Below are positions 1 to 6,057 of a stretch of 6,988 bases of DNA, piece by piece. Source of the DNA: CAYNQK01 sp964470375 (lineage in GTDB: Bacteria > Spirochaetota > Spirochaetia > Treponematales > JBGSOB01); contig CAYYCP010000107.1 in NCBI GenBank assembly GCA_964470375.1, positions 1 through 6,988 on the forward strand, in the 5' to 3' direction. Below the pieces are notes generated by a model that ran no database searches, was not told where the DNA came from, and worked only from the letters and a program-made list of their open reading frames with translations. The translations under genes and the position numbers were made by a program. The first letter of the stretch is position 1; the number at the start of each line of letters is the position of its first letter.

Positions 1-1018
1 GGCCGCTGAAGCTGCGCTCCAGGAGCCAGAGCTCGTTGAGCGATATCCACGTCCCATCGGAGCCCTCGAACCAGGCCGATTCAAGCTCCTTCCCGGCCTC
101 GCGCCTCAGGCGCCCTAGAACCTGATCGGTCTCGGCCCAGGGCGCGACGGAGGATAGGGGGGTCGAAGTCAGGGCAAGGAGGCCGATCCCGGCGTCTGTG
201 ACGAGGCCCATGCCCCCGGGGACGGGGCAAAGGGACTCGGCCGTGCCGAAGGGGGCATTATCCGCCAAAACCCTGGTGAAGGCCCCGCGGGTCATGTCCC
301 AAGCGTAGACATGGCGGCGGAAGCTGCCTGAGACCCAGGGTGCCGCCGCGCCTCCGCGGGCAGGTGCTATTTTGATGTCGGCCAACTCATCCGGGAAGCT
401 CGATCCTGATCCCGCCTCGAGCCCGGCGTTGAAGGATGCCCAGGCCAGCGCGGGGGCGTCTGGGCGCAGGCGGAACAGGCCCTTGATGGGGTGCGATGCC
501 AGGATGGTCAAGGCCGGATCGCGGTAGACCGCCACGGCCTTGAGGCCGCTCACATCCGGAACCGGGCTTGGAAAGCGCGCCCAGGTCGTTCCGGCGTCGC
601 GGCTGAGGTAGACATCGTCCTTAGTGCAGACGACCATCAAGCGCGGATCCTCAGGATCGGCCTCGATGTCCTTAATGTCCTGGACCTCCGTCTCGTAAGC
701 CACCACGTCACCGCGGAATGTCTTCAGGGTCTTGGTCGGCAGGCCCCGGTTGCGGGTCTCGAAGGAGACTAGGTCAGAGGAATGGATGATTCCCTCGGAC
801 GTCAGAAAGTACCAGCCCTGGGCTGTCCTGAGAATGCGCTTCACTTCTCCCGGCCCCCACAGCCTCTGCGAGGGGCCGCTGGAGGCCGCCCTGAAGAGGC
901 CTGTGCGGGTCCCGTAGAGGATGGGCTGGAGGGTCTGGGCCGCGAGAGCGGCGGGCTGGAGGGCGTAGAGCAGGGCCAGGACGGCTATGCGCGGGGCGAT
1001 GGAGTGCCGTAAGGTCAT
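1..1018 (-). CDS. Secreted Asp-box (BNR-repeat) protein, C-terminus beyond window
   Basis: Reading the minus strand from the ATG at 1018 gives 339 codons with no stop before the window edge, so the C-terminus is missing. Residues 1-26 look like a signal peptide: a basic start (R4, R10), a hydrophobic core at about 11-20, and an ALA cleavage site before AQ, so the product is probably exported. A clear Asp box, S-x-D-x-G-x-T-W, lies at S139-D141-G143-T145-W146, preceded by a DPEDP turn and a VYLS strand as is usual in BNR/sialidase-like beta-propellers. Repeated short strands such as LYGTRTGLFR (34-43) and HPIKGLFRL (176-184) fit propeller blades. The segment from about 297 (TDQVLGRLRREAGKELESAW) looks helical and may begin another domain. 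A GGAG at 1025-1028 sits 6 bases before the ATG and supports this start. The gene follows the protease gene by 16 bases, so the two are probably co-transcribed. No catalytic function can be assigned; Asp boxes are structural and do not prove sialidase activity. Confidence 0.85.
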   Translation of the reverse strand, partial: MTLRHSIAPRIAVLALLYALQPAALAAQTLQPILYGTRTGLFRAASSGPSQRLWGPGEVKRILRTAQGWYFLTSEGIIHSSDLVSFETRNRGLPTKTLKTFRGDVVAYETEVQDIKDIEADPEDPRLMVVCTKDDVYLSRDAGTTWARFPSPVPDVSGLKAVAVYRDPALTILASHPIKGLFRLRPDAPALAWASFNAGLEAGSGSSFPDELADIKIAPARGGAAAPWVSGSFRRHVYAWDMTRGAFTRVLADNAPFGTAESLCPVPGGMGLVTDAGIGLLALTSTPLSSVAPWAETDQVLGRLRREAGKELESAWFEGSDGTWISLNELWLLERSFSG

Positions 1019-1034
1019 GCGTGGCTCCGGTGTA

Positions 1035-1832
1035 TCAGGTGTGGTTGTCCGGGAAGCGTATGGATGATTCCGCCCTAGGCGAAGCCTCAACGGCGGATAA
1101 AGATGCAGGCGGCATGAGCGTGGCTGCGCGGGCGGCCGCGGCGTCGTCGGCGATCAGGGCTGCCCGGAAAAGCCGGCGCACGGCTATGGCCGCGATGATG
1201 ACCGTGGGCACGACCATGATAGTCAGCCAGGATCCCGAGAAAGCGAAGAAATCGTAGACGCCGTGGATGAGGATGGCTGCCAGGAGCCCCTTGCCGCGCT
1301 GGTCGGCCGGGCCGCGCTTGGAAAGCCCGATGTAGTAGCCCATGATGCCGGAGGCCGCCGCGTGCATGGGCACGGCCGTGAAAGCCCGCGCGATCATGGT
1401 GCCGAAGGAGCCGAAGCTGTAAATGACGTTCTCCACCAGGGCGAAGCCCAAGCTGACGCAGGCGGTGTAGACGATGCCGTCGGCCACCTCGTCGAATTCC
1501 CCGCGCGCGTAGAGCCAGCGGTTGACAAAGGCGAACTTGACGCCCTCCTCCACCAGGCCGGCCACCAGGAAACCGGTCAGGGCCGCGTCAAGGAGGCGGT
1601 GACCGGTGTCCGGGATGAGAGCTTCCAGGAGCCATTCCAAACCGATGGCGGGTAGAACGGCGATGAAGCCGAAGAGGATGCTCTTGAAGATGAGGCGTTT
1701 GGGCTCAGGGCGCTTGCGGTCCAAGCGATAGAAGTACAAGACCAGGAGGAGGGCCGGGAGCACGGCCCCCAGGACGCTCAGAGCGAGGATGGCGGGCACC
1801 GGCATGTCGGGGCCGCTCAGGAAGGAATCCAT
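1035..1832 (-). CDS. prsW: PrsW-family intramembrane metalloprotease
   Basis: This 265-residue polytopic membrane protein has the conserved motif set of the PrsW family (a CPBP-related membrane protease superfamily): EExxK at E95-E96-K99, the FDEVADGIVY segment at 113-121, FALVEN with E134-N135, a membrane histidine at H157 (AVPMHAAASG), and HGVYDF with H190 and D194. The glutamates and histidines are the expected metal and catalytic residues. About seven hydrophobic segments are visible, near 12-35, 52-72, 82-105, 118-138, 145-169, 181-200 and 203-222, followed by an alanine-rich soluble tail (223-265). In Bacillus subtilis PrsW makes the first cut in the anti-sigma factor RsiW, but many homologues have unknown substrates and no anti-sigma gene is visible here. 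The start at 1832 lacks a convincing Shine-Dalgarno sequence but lies 6 bases after an extended -10 element, fitting leaderless translation; the alternative M10 (1805) has no ribosome site either. It is the first gene of an operon with the downstream Asp-box protein, which could be a functional partner (inference). Confidence 0.93.
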   Translation of the reverse strand: MDSFLSGPDMPVPAILALSVLGAVLPALLLVLYFYRLDRKRPEPKRLIFKSILFGFIAVLPAIGLEWLLEALIPDTGHRLLDAALTGFLVAGLVEEGVKFAFVNRWLYARGEFDEVADGIVYTACVSLGFALVENVIYSFGSFGTMIARAFTAVPMHAAASGIMGYYIGLSKRGPADQRGKGLLAAILIHGVYDFFAFSGSWLTIMVVPTVIIAAIAVRRLFRAALIADDAAAARAATLMPPASLSAVEASPRAESSIRFPDNHT

Positions 1833-1838
1833 GCGGCC

Positions 1839-1847
1839 ATGATACCA
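1839..1847 (-). promoter_or_regulatory. Extended -10 promoter for the prsW operon
   Basis: Read on the minus strand this is TGG followed by TATCAT. It matches the TATAAT hexamer at 5 of 6 positions with the TGn extension just upstream. The expected transcription start, about 7 bases downstream, falls on or next to the A of the prsW ATG at 1832, so the transcript may be leaderless. The -35 position at 17-base spacing (1862-1867, TCTCCG) is poor, which is tolerated by extended -10 promoters. Confidence 0.5.
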
Positions 1848-1894
1848 TGCCGGCGTCCCGACGGAGAAGCGGCGCAGGAGCGGGCAAGCCGGCG

Positions 1895-1923
1895 TTGACA
1901 GCCCAGCGGCGCGGGTTTACTCT
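1895..1923 (+). promoter_or_regulatory. Putative promoter of the TetR-family regulator gene
   Basis: A perfect TTGACA -35 lies at 1895-1900. Two -10 registers are possible: TTTACT at 1916-1921 (4 of 6 matches, 15-base spacer) or TACTCT at 1918-1923 (3 of 6, 17-base spacer). Either places the transcription start 0-4 bases before the ATG at 1932. No good Shine-Dalgarno sequence is present, only GAG at 1925-1927. The region is shared with the divergent prsW promoter; no copy of the palindrome found upstream of livJ is seen here, so autoregulation is not evident. Confidence 0.45.
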
Positions 1924-1931
1924 CGAGCCCG

Positions 1932-2606
1932 ATGAAGCCGACCTTCGAGCGACTGTCCCCCGACAAGCGCGAGAGCGTCATGCGCGCCTGCATCTCCGAA
2001 TTCGCGGAGCATGGTTATGAGGGCGGATCGACTGACCGGATCTGCAGGATGTGCGGCATTTCGAAGGGCGGGCTCTATGAGTACACCGGCTCCAAGGAGG
2101 AGCTCTTCCTATACGCGGTGGAGACGGCTTACGGCGAGCTGTATGGCTATATCCGCGAAGCCCTGGCCAAGCGCCGCCGCAAGCCGGCCGACATCCTTGA
2201 GCGCTTCATGCGCGTCTCCGAGATCGCCATCGACTTCTACCTGGCCCGCCCTGACTGTATCCGCCTCATCCAGAAGGCCGCCCTGGTGGTGGATCCCGCC
2301 CTCAGGGACAGGGTCCACGCCGTCTTCGACGCGGAATTCATGTCAGTTTTCGGCGACCTGGACGGATCCCAACTGCGCTTCGCCAAGTCCAAGATCGTAG
2401 ATCTGATCGCCTGGCTCCTTCTTAAGACCCGGGACGACTTCCTAGCCGCCCTCCAGGCGGGCAGGCCGGCGGTTGCGGTGAAGCGGGCTTATTTGACGGA
2501 ATGGAGATTCTACCTGGACATCCTCAAGTCCGGCATCTACGCCGACCGAGCCGATGGAGGGCGGGGCGATCCGCCTGGAGGATCGGCGCAGAAAAGGCTT
2601 GCCTAA
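1932..2606 (+). CDS. TetR-family transcriptional regulator next to the Liv-type transporter
   Basis: The product is 224 residues, a normal length for the family. The N-terminal DNA-binding domain (about 10-60) has the expected order: a first helix with ISEFAEHGYEGGSTDRI (21-37), then the helix-turn-helix ending in GISKGGLYEYTGSKEELF (42-59), a variant of the family's GISKGTLYxYFxSKEEL signature with G47 and T52 at usually different positions. The remainder (about 65-203) is helical and would form the ligand-binding and dimerisation domain; it does not identify the ligand. A Gly/Pro-rich tail (205-224) looks disordered. The start was chosen because it gives the complete N-terminal helix; a later Met (M17) would cut into it. 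The gene lies 117 bases upstream of livJ on the same strand, with two palindromes in between, so local control of the transporter is the natural reading (inference). Most TetR proteins are repressors released by a small ligand, but activators exist. Confidence 0.93.
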   Translation: MKPTFERLSPDKRESVMRACISEFAEHGYEGGSTDRICRMCGISKGGLYEYTGSKEELFLYAVETAYGELYGYIREALAKRRRKPADILERFMRVSEIAIDFYLARPDCIRLIQKAALVVDPALRDRVHAVFDAEFMSVFGDLDGSQLRFAKSKIVDLIAWLLLKTRDDFLAALQAGRPAVAVKRAYLTEWRFYLDILKSGIYADRADGGRGDPPGGSAQKRLA

Positions 2607-2636
2607 TCCTCGATTCCGTACTACCCTAACCTGCGC

Positions 2637-2650
2637 CGACCGGCAAGTCG
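2637..2650. promoter_or_regulatory. Candidate TetR operator, site 1 (imperfect palindrome)
   Basis: The sequence is CGACCGGCAAGTCG. It lies inside a wider inverted repeat, GCCGAC-N6-GTCGGC (2635-2652). It matches site 2 at 12 of 14 positions, differing only in two central bases, and the two centres are 22 bases apart, close to two helical turns. That arrangement fits two repressor dimers on one face of the DNA. No T-run follows, so it is not a terminator. Assignment to the adjacent TetR protein is inference. Confidence 0.55.
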
Positions 2651-2652
2651 GC

Positions 2653-2658
2653 TAAAAG
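2653..2658 (+). promoter_or_regulatory. Possible -10 element of livJ, between the two operator copies
   Basis: TAAAAG matches TATAAT at 4 of 6 positions and is the only A-rich stretch in an otherwise very GC-rich region upstream of livJ. No good -35 is seen 16-18 bases upstream. If it is real, transcription would start near 2665, inside site 2, giving a leader of about 59 bases that carries the livJ ribosome site. Bound regulator at sites 1 and 2 would then cover the promoter. Confidence 0.3.
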
Positions 2659-2672
2659 CGACCGGCCGGTCG
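2659..2672. promoter_or_regulatory. Candidate TetR operator, site 2 (perfect 14-base palindrome)
   Basis: CGACCGGCCGGTCG is its own reverse complement over all 14 bases; the symmetry ends at G2658/G2673. It is the perfect form of the same element as site 1, in the TetR-livJ intergenic region about 50 bases upstream of the livJ start. Size and symmetry suit a TetR-family dimer. The binding protein is inferred from position only. Confidence 0.6.
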
Positions 2673-2723
2673 GACCCTCGGCCCGCCCACGTCCCCGGCC
2701 GCCCCATCGCACGGAGGTTCAGC

Positions 2724-3881
2724 ATGTCATCCTATCCAAGCAAGAGGGCAATCCGGCTCCTGTCCGCCCTGGCCCTGCTGGCGCTCGCAGCGGGCGCCTG
2801 GGCCCAGACTATCAAGATCGGCGCGGTCTTCGCCATCACCGGGCCCGCGGCCTACCTGGGCGCGCCCGAGGACAAGACCGCCAGGCTCTTCGTAAACAAT
2901 CTCAACAAGGCCGGCGGCATAGACGGGCGCAAGGTCGAGCTGATCGTCAAGGACACGGGCGGTTCCTCGGAGAAGTGCCTTTCCCTGGCCAAGCAACTAG
3001 TCGAGGAGAACGAAGTGGTCGCGGTCATAGGCCCCACCACCTCCGGCGAGTCGCTGGCCATCAAGGACTACATGGAAAAGGCCAAGGTGCCGCTCATCTC
3101 CTGCGCGGCCGCCGAGGGCATCGTCGAACCGGTGGCCAAGTACGTCTTCAAGACCCCCCAGAAGGACAGCTACGTGGTCAAGTGGGCCTACCAGACCATG
3201 GTGGACATGGGTATCAAGAAGTTGGCCGTAGTCGCCGCTAACACCGGCTTCGGCAACGGCGGCAAGACCAACCTGGAGAAATTCGCCCCCGAGTACGGCA
3301 TCAGCGTGGTGCTATCCGAAACCTACGCCGCAGACGCCACGGATCTGTCCGCCCTGGTCACCAAGGTGAAGGCCTCCGGCGCAGACGCCCTCATCAATTG
3401 GTCCATCGAGCCGGCCCAGTCCATCATCGCCAAGAACATGCGCCAGCTCGGCCTGACCATGCCCCTCTTCCAGAGCCACGGCTTCGGCAACATCGGCTAC
3501 GTCAAGGCCGCCGGCGCCGCCGCCGAGGGTATCATCTTCCCCTGTGGCCGCCTGATCGTCGCCGACGAGTTGCCCGCTTCCGACCCCCAGAAGGCCCTCC
3601 TGCAGAAATACAAGAGCGACTACGAGAGCACGTACAAGGAAGACGTGAGCACCTTCGGCGGCCACGCCTACGACGCTCTTCTGATCCTGGAGACCGCCAT
3701 CAGGAACGCCAAGAGCAGCGAACCGACCAAGATTGCGGAAGCCATCGTCAAGATCAAGAATCTGGCCGGCACGGCGGGTACTTTCAATTTCTCCGAGACT
3801 GACCATAACGGCCTCGGCATGGATTCCATCTCGATGCTCACGGTGAAGAACGGCAAGTACACCTTCTACAAGGGCAAGTGA
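2724..3881 (+). CDS. livJ: Liv-type ABC transporter periplasmic substrate-binding protein
   Basis: This 385-residue protein is a type I periplasmic binding protein of the HAAT (branched-chain amino acid/amide) family. Residues 1-27 form a signal peptide with AWA before QT; there is no lipobox cysteine, so it is probably free in the periplasm. The first lobe begins IKIGAVFAITGPAAYLG (30-46), followed by the family segment NKAGGIDGRKVELIVKDT (61-78) and the ligand-loop region VIGPTTSGES (101-110) and PLISCAAAEGIVEP (123-136). The second lobe includes VVAANTGFGNGGK (169-181), and FGGHAYDALLILETAI (311-326) marks the return to the hinge. The VIGPTTSGE / EPVAKYVFKTPQ pattern resembles the subgroup that includes aromatic-acid binders such as the Rhodopseudomonas RPA1789 protein, so the substrate could be an aromatic or other carboxylate rather than leucine; this is from memory of the family. 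A strong GGAGG (2713-2717) 6 bases before ATG fixes the start, in contrast to livH. A terminator follows the gene, suggesting the binding protein is made in excess over the membrane subunits. Confidence 0.94.
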   Translation: MSSYPSKRAIRLLSALALLALAAGAWAQTIKIGAVFAITGPAAYLGAPEDKTARLFVNNLNKAGGIDGRKVELIVKDTGGSSEKCLSLAKQLVEENEVVAVIGPTTSGESLAIKDYMEKAKVPLISCAAAEGIVEPVAKYVFKTPQKDSYVVKWAYQTMVDMGIKKLAVVAANTGFGNGGKTNLEKFAPEYGISVVLSETYAADATDLSALVTKVKASGADALINWSIEPAQSIIAKNMRQLGLTMPLFQSHGFGNIGYVKAAGAAAEGIIFPCGRLIVADELPASDPQKALLQKYKSDYESTYKEDVSTFGGHAYDALLILETAIRNAKSSEPTKIAEAIVKIKNLAGTAGTFNFSETDHNGLGMDSISMLTVKNGKYTFYKGK

Positions 3882-3906
3882 AGCATCAGCGCGTCTATGA
3901 AAGACT

Positions 3907-3946
3907 CCCGCGGAGCGGACTACCAAGGCCGCCCCGCGGGCTTTTT
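3907..3946 (+). terminator. Rho-independent terminator between livJ and livH
   Basis: A stem of 3907-3918 pairing with 3929-3940 contains CCCGCGG/CCGCGGG, one A-C mismatch (A3914/C3933), then GCGG/CCGC. The loop is 10 bases (3919-3928), and C plus five T follow at 3941-3946. It starts 26 bases after the livJ stop. It probably ends part of the livJ transcripts and protects their 3' end, with read-through or a separate promoter serving livH onward. Confidence 0.85.
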
Positions 3947-3961
3947 GTGCATATTTCAAGC

Positions 3962-3990
3962 CGCACAAAGGCCGTGAAATAGTGTAGACT
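3962..3990 (+). promoter_or_regulatory. Putative promoter directly before livH
   Basis: TAGACT at 3985-3990 matches the -10 consensus at 4 of 6 positions and ends 5 bases before the livH ATG at 3996. At 17-base spacing the -35 position reads CGCACA (3 of 6, the ACA half). Transcription would begin on or near the ATG, and no Shine-Dalgarno sequence is present, so a leaderless message is possible. The weak -35 limits confidence. Confidence 0.4.
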
Positions 3991-3995
3991 GAGCC

Positions 3996-5084
3996 ATGGG
4001 CCTCTCCAACATCCTGCAGTACCTTTTCTCGGGCCTGACCTACGGCAGTATCTACGCGGTGGTGGCTCTAGGTTTCAATATCGTCTACAACTCGACCGGC
4101 ATCATCAACTTCGCCCAGGGTGAATTCGTAATGCTAGGGGGCATGCTGACCTACGCCATGTCATCCGCCCTACCCCTGCCCCTGGCCATCCTGGCGGCCG
4201 TGACACTGACCGCGGCCATCGGCTCCTTGATAGAATTGGTTTTCGTGCGCAGCCTGGAAAAACCGGGCCTGGCCCAGCTGGCGCCCATCATCGGCGGCCT
4301 GGCCTTCATGGCCACGCGCATAGCCATGCCGGAGGCGGCCCATAAGGGCCTCACGGCCAACCTTATTCCGGCAGCCGCGGCCTTGGCGGCCATAGGCAGC
4401 TTCTCCGCCCTCTACATACTCTCACCGGGGGCGCGCGCCTTCCTGAGCAAGGAACGCAAGTCCAACGCCATGCAGATGACCATAATGACCATCGGCATAT
4501 CCATCCTCATCAGAGAGGCGGCCCTGGAGGCCTGGGGCGAGCAGGTCAAGACCGTGCCCTATTTCACCGGCACGGAGGTCTCCTCCCTGAGTCTCCTGGG
4601 CGCGGGCTTCTCACCGCAGATGCTATGGATCGCGGGCGCGACCGCCCTGGTGGTGACGGGACTGAGCCTCTTCTTTCGCTTCACCCTGACCGGCCAGGCC
4701 ATGCGCGGCTGCGCAGCCTCCAAGGACGGGGCCCGTCTCTGCGGCATCAACGCGCGGCTGATGGTGAACCTCTCTTTCACCCTGGCGGCAGCCATAGGTG
4801 CGGTGGCGGGATCTGTCACGGCCCCACTCACACAGACCCACTACGCCCTCGGGACCAGCCTGGCCATCAAGGGCTTCACCGTGGCGGTATTCGGCGGCCT
4901 GGGGGGCTCGGCGGGAGCCGTGGCGGCCGGATTCATCCTGGGCATCATGGAATCCTTCCTCATCATCGTCATCCCCGAGGCTTACAAGGACATCGCCACC
5001 ATCCTCATCCTGCTGCTGGTCCTCCTCCTCAGGCCGGCAGGGCTCTTCGGCTCGCGCGAGGCCGGCCGGCTGGCGGAGCATTGA
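3996..5084 (+). CDS. livH: Liv-type ABC transporter permease, LivH subunit, with an extra internal segment
   Basis: The start of the protein is typical of LivH: LFSGLTYGSIYAVVALGFNIVYNSTGIINFAQGEFVMLGG (10-49), with the NFAQGE hallmark at 38-43. The C-terminal half also matches the family: the cytoplasmic coupling loop TGQAMRGCAASKDGARLCGIN (232-252), then FTLAAAIGAVAGSV and GFTVAVFGGLGGSAGAVAAGFILGIMES (293-320), ending LLLRPAGLFG. At 362 residues it is clearly longer than the usual 290-310. The excess lies at about 91-158, between VFVRSLEKP and MTIMTIGISILIREAA, which are normally near each other. It contains two hydrophobic stretches (about 94-110 and 122-142), so an extra pair of membrane helices is possible without changing the topology of the rest. 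The reading frame is intact. The gene lacks a ribosome site and probably starts leaderless or by read-through from livJ. It pairs with LivM to form the transport channel. Confidence 0.93.
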   Translation: MGLSNILQYLFSGLTYGSIYAVVALGFNIVYNSTGIINFAQGEFVMLGGMLTYAMSSALPLPLAILAAVTLTAAIGSLIELVFVRSLEKPGLAQLAPIIGGLAFMATRIAMPEAAHKGLTANLIPAAAALAAIGSFSALYILSPGARAFLSKERKSNAMQMTIMTIGISILIREAALEAWGEQVKTVPYFTGTEVSSLSLLGAGFSPQMLWIAGATALVVTGLSLFFRFTLTGQAMRGCAASKDGARLCGINARLMVNLSFTLAAAIGAVAGSVTAPLTQTHYALGTSLAIKGFTVAVFGGLGGSAGAVAAGFILGIMESFLIIVIPEAYKDIATILILLLVLLLRPAGLFGSREAGRLAEH

Positions 5085-5085
5085 G

Positions 5086-6057
5086 ATGCGGCTGAAGCGA
5101 TACCTGCCGATCCTGGCCGCGGCCCTCCTGGCGGCCCTGATCCCTGTTCTCACCCAACTTGCCCATAAGAACTTTTACTTGGTGCAGCTCACCATGTCGG
5201 CCTACTATGCCCTGGTGGCCATCGGCCTGTGCATGCTCCTGGGCTACGCGGGCCAGATATCCCTGGGTCAAGCCGGTTTCTTCTCCATAGGCGGCTACGT
5301 CTCGGCCGTCCTCTGCCGCGCCGGCCTGGACCCGCGCCTGGCCTTCCTGGCCGCTGTCGCCTCGGCGGCCCTGGTGGCCTTCTTGATCGGCATCCCGGTC
5401 CTGCGCCTCAAGGGCCACTACCTGGCCATGGCCACCCTGGGCTTCGGCGTCATAGTCGAGAAAGTCGTGCGGGGCACTGCCTTCCTGGGCGCTGCTGATG
5501 GCATCTCAGCGGTCAAGGCCTTCCCCCTGCTCGGGGGCCTGGCCGTGACCGGGGACCGCTCCGCCCGCATCCTCAACTATGGCATAGCCTGGGGCATCGT
5601 CATCATCGTCCTCCTCCTCCTCGTGAACCTCCTGGACTCGCGGGCCGGACGGGCTCTGCGCGCCCTGCATGGCTCGGAGGAGGCCGCCGACGCCATGGGC
5701 GTGGACACCGCCCGCGCCAAGCTATCGGTCTTCGTCCTTGCAGCCGTCCTCGCGGCCGTGGCCGGCAGCTTGATGACCCATTACAACGGCAGCATCGGCC
5801 CGGGTGAGGCCGGGCCTATGAAGTCGATCCGCTACCTGTCCATCGTGGCGGTGGGCGGGCTGTCCAGCCTCTGGGGCACCCTGGCCATGGCCATCGGCCT
5901 CAACTTCCTGTCCCTGCGCGGCGTTTTCGGCGTCTACGACGAGGCATTCTTCGGGGCCATCCTGGTCCTGGTCATGCTCTTCGCCCCGGAGGGCTTCGCC
6001 CTTACCCGGCGCCCCGGAAGCAGGCGGCCGCGTCCCCGTATGGAGGGCCGCCCATGA
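5086..6057 (+). CDS. livM: Liv-type ABC transporter permease, LivM subunit
   Basis: The ATG at 5086 follows the livH stop by one base, and GGAG at 5075-5078 inside the end of livH lies 7 bases upstream, so translation is probably coupled. The frame is open further upstream to 4798, but that part overlaps livH and encodes a Ser/Arg-rich non-membrane sequence, so the start was placed at 5086. The 323-residue product has the LivM hallmarks: GLCMLLGYAGQISLGQAGFFSIGGY (47-71), the helix-breaking GIPVLRLKGHYLAMATLGFG (102-121), the cytoplasmic coupling loop SRAGRALRALHGSEEAADAMGVDTARAKLSVF (185-216), and YLSIVAVGGLSSLWGTLAMAI (250-270) followed by LVMLFAPEGFA. About nine hydrophobic segments are visible. 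The C-terminus is a strongly basic tail (308-323, seven arginines), partly encoded next to the livG start. It would form the channel with LivH. Confidence 0.93.
   Translation: MRLKRYLPILAAALLAALIPVLTQLAHKNFYLVQLTMSAYYALVAIGLCMLLGYAGQISLGQAGFFSIGGYVSAVLCRAGLDPRLAFLAAVASAALVAFLIGIPVLRLKGHYLAMATLGFGVIVEKVVRGTAFLGAADGISAVKAFPLLGGLAVTGDRSARILNYGIAWGIVIIVLLLLVNLLDSRAGRALRALHGSEEAADAMGVDTARAKLSVFVLAAVLAAVAGSLMTHYNGSIGPGEAGPMKSIRYLSIVAVGGLSSLWGTLAMAIGLNFLSLRGVFGVYDEAFFGAILVLVMLFAPEGFALTRRPGSRRPRPRMEGRP

Noticed and set aside
491..1012. Plus-strand open frames across the first kilobase
   Set aside because: They lie antisense to the continuous 339-codon Asp-box frame that has a signal peptide, an Asp-box motif and a ribosome site; the plus-strand translations show no domain.
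1263..1655. Plus-strand open frame of 130 codons
   Set aside because: Antisense to the conserved core of the PrsW gene; composition biased to Gly, Ala, Asp and His as expected for a shadow frame.
2635..2672. The palindromes after the TetR gene read as a terminator
   Set aside because: No T-run follows either hairpin, and the repeated 14-base pattern with 22-base spacing fits an operator better.
3312..3968. Open frame of 218 codons on the minus strand opposite livJ
   Set aside because: It overlaps the livJ coding sequence and the terminator, its translation is low-complexity Gly/Asp/Val-rich, and livJ is unambiguous.
4798..5085. Upstream extension of the livM frame to an ATG at 4798
   Set aside because: It lies wholly inside livH in another frame and encodes a Ser/Arg/Pro-rich sequence; the ATG at 5086 has a ribosome site, a 1-base gap to the livH stop and a normal LivM N-terminus.
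4623..5153. Minus-strand open frame of 176 codons across the livH/livM junction
   Set aside because: Arg/Gly/Glu-rich antisense frame crossing two clear genes, without any recognisable motif.
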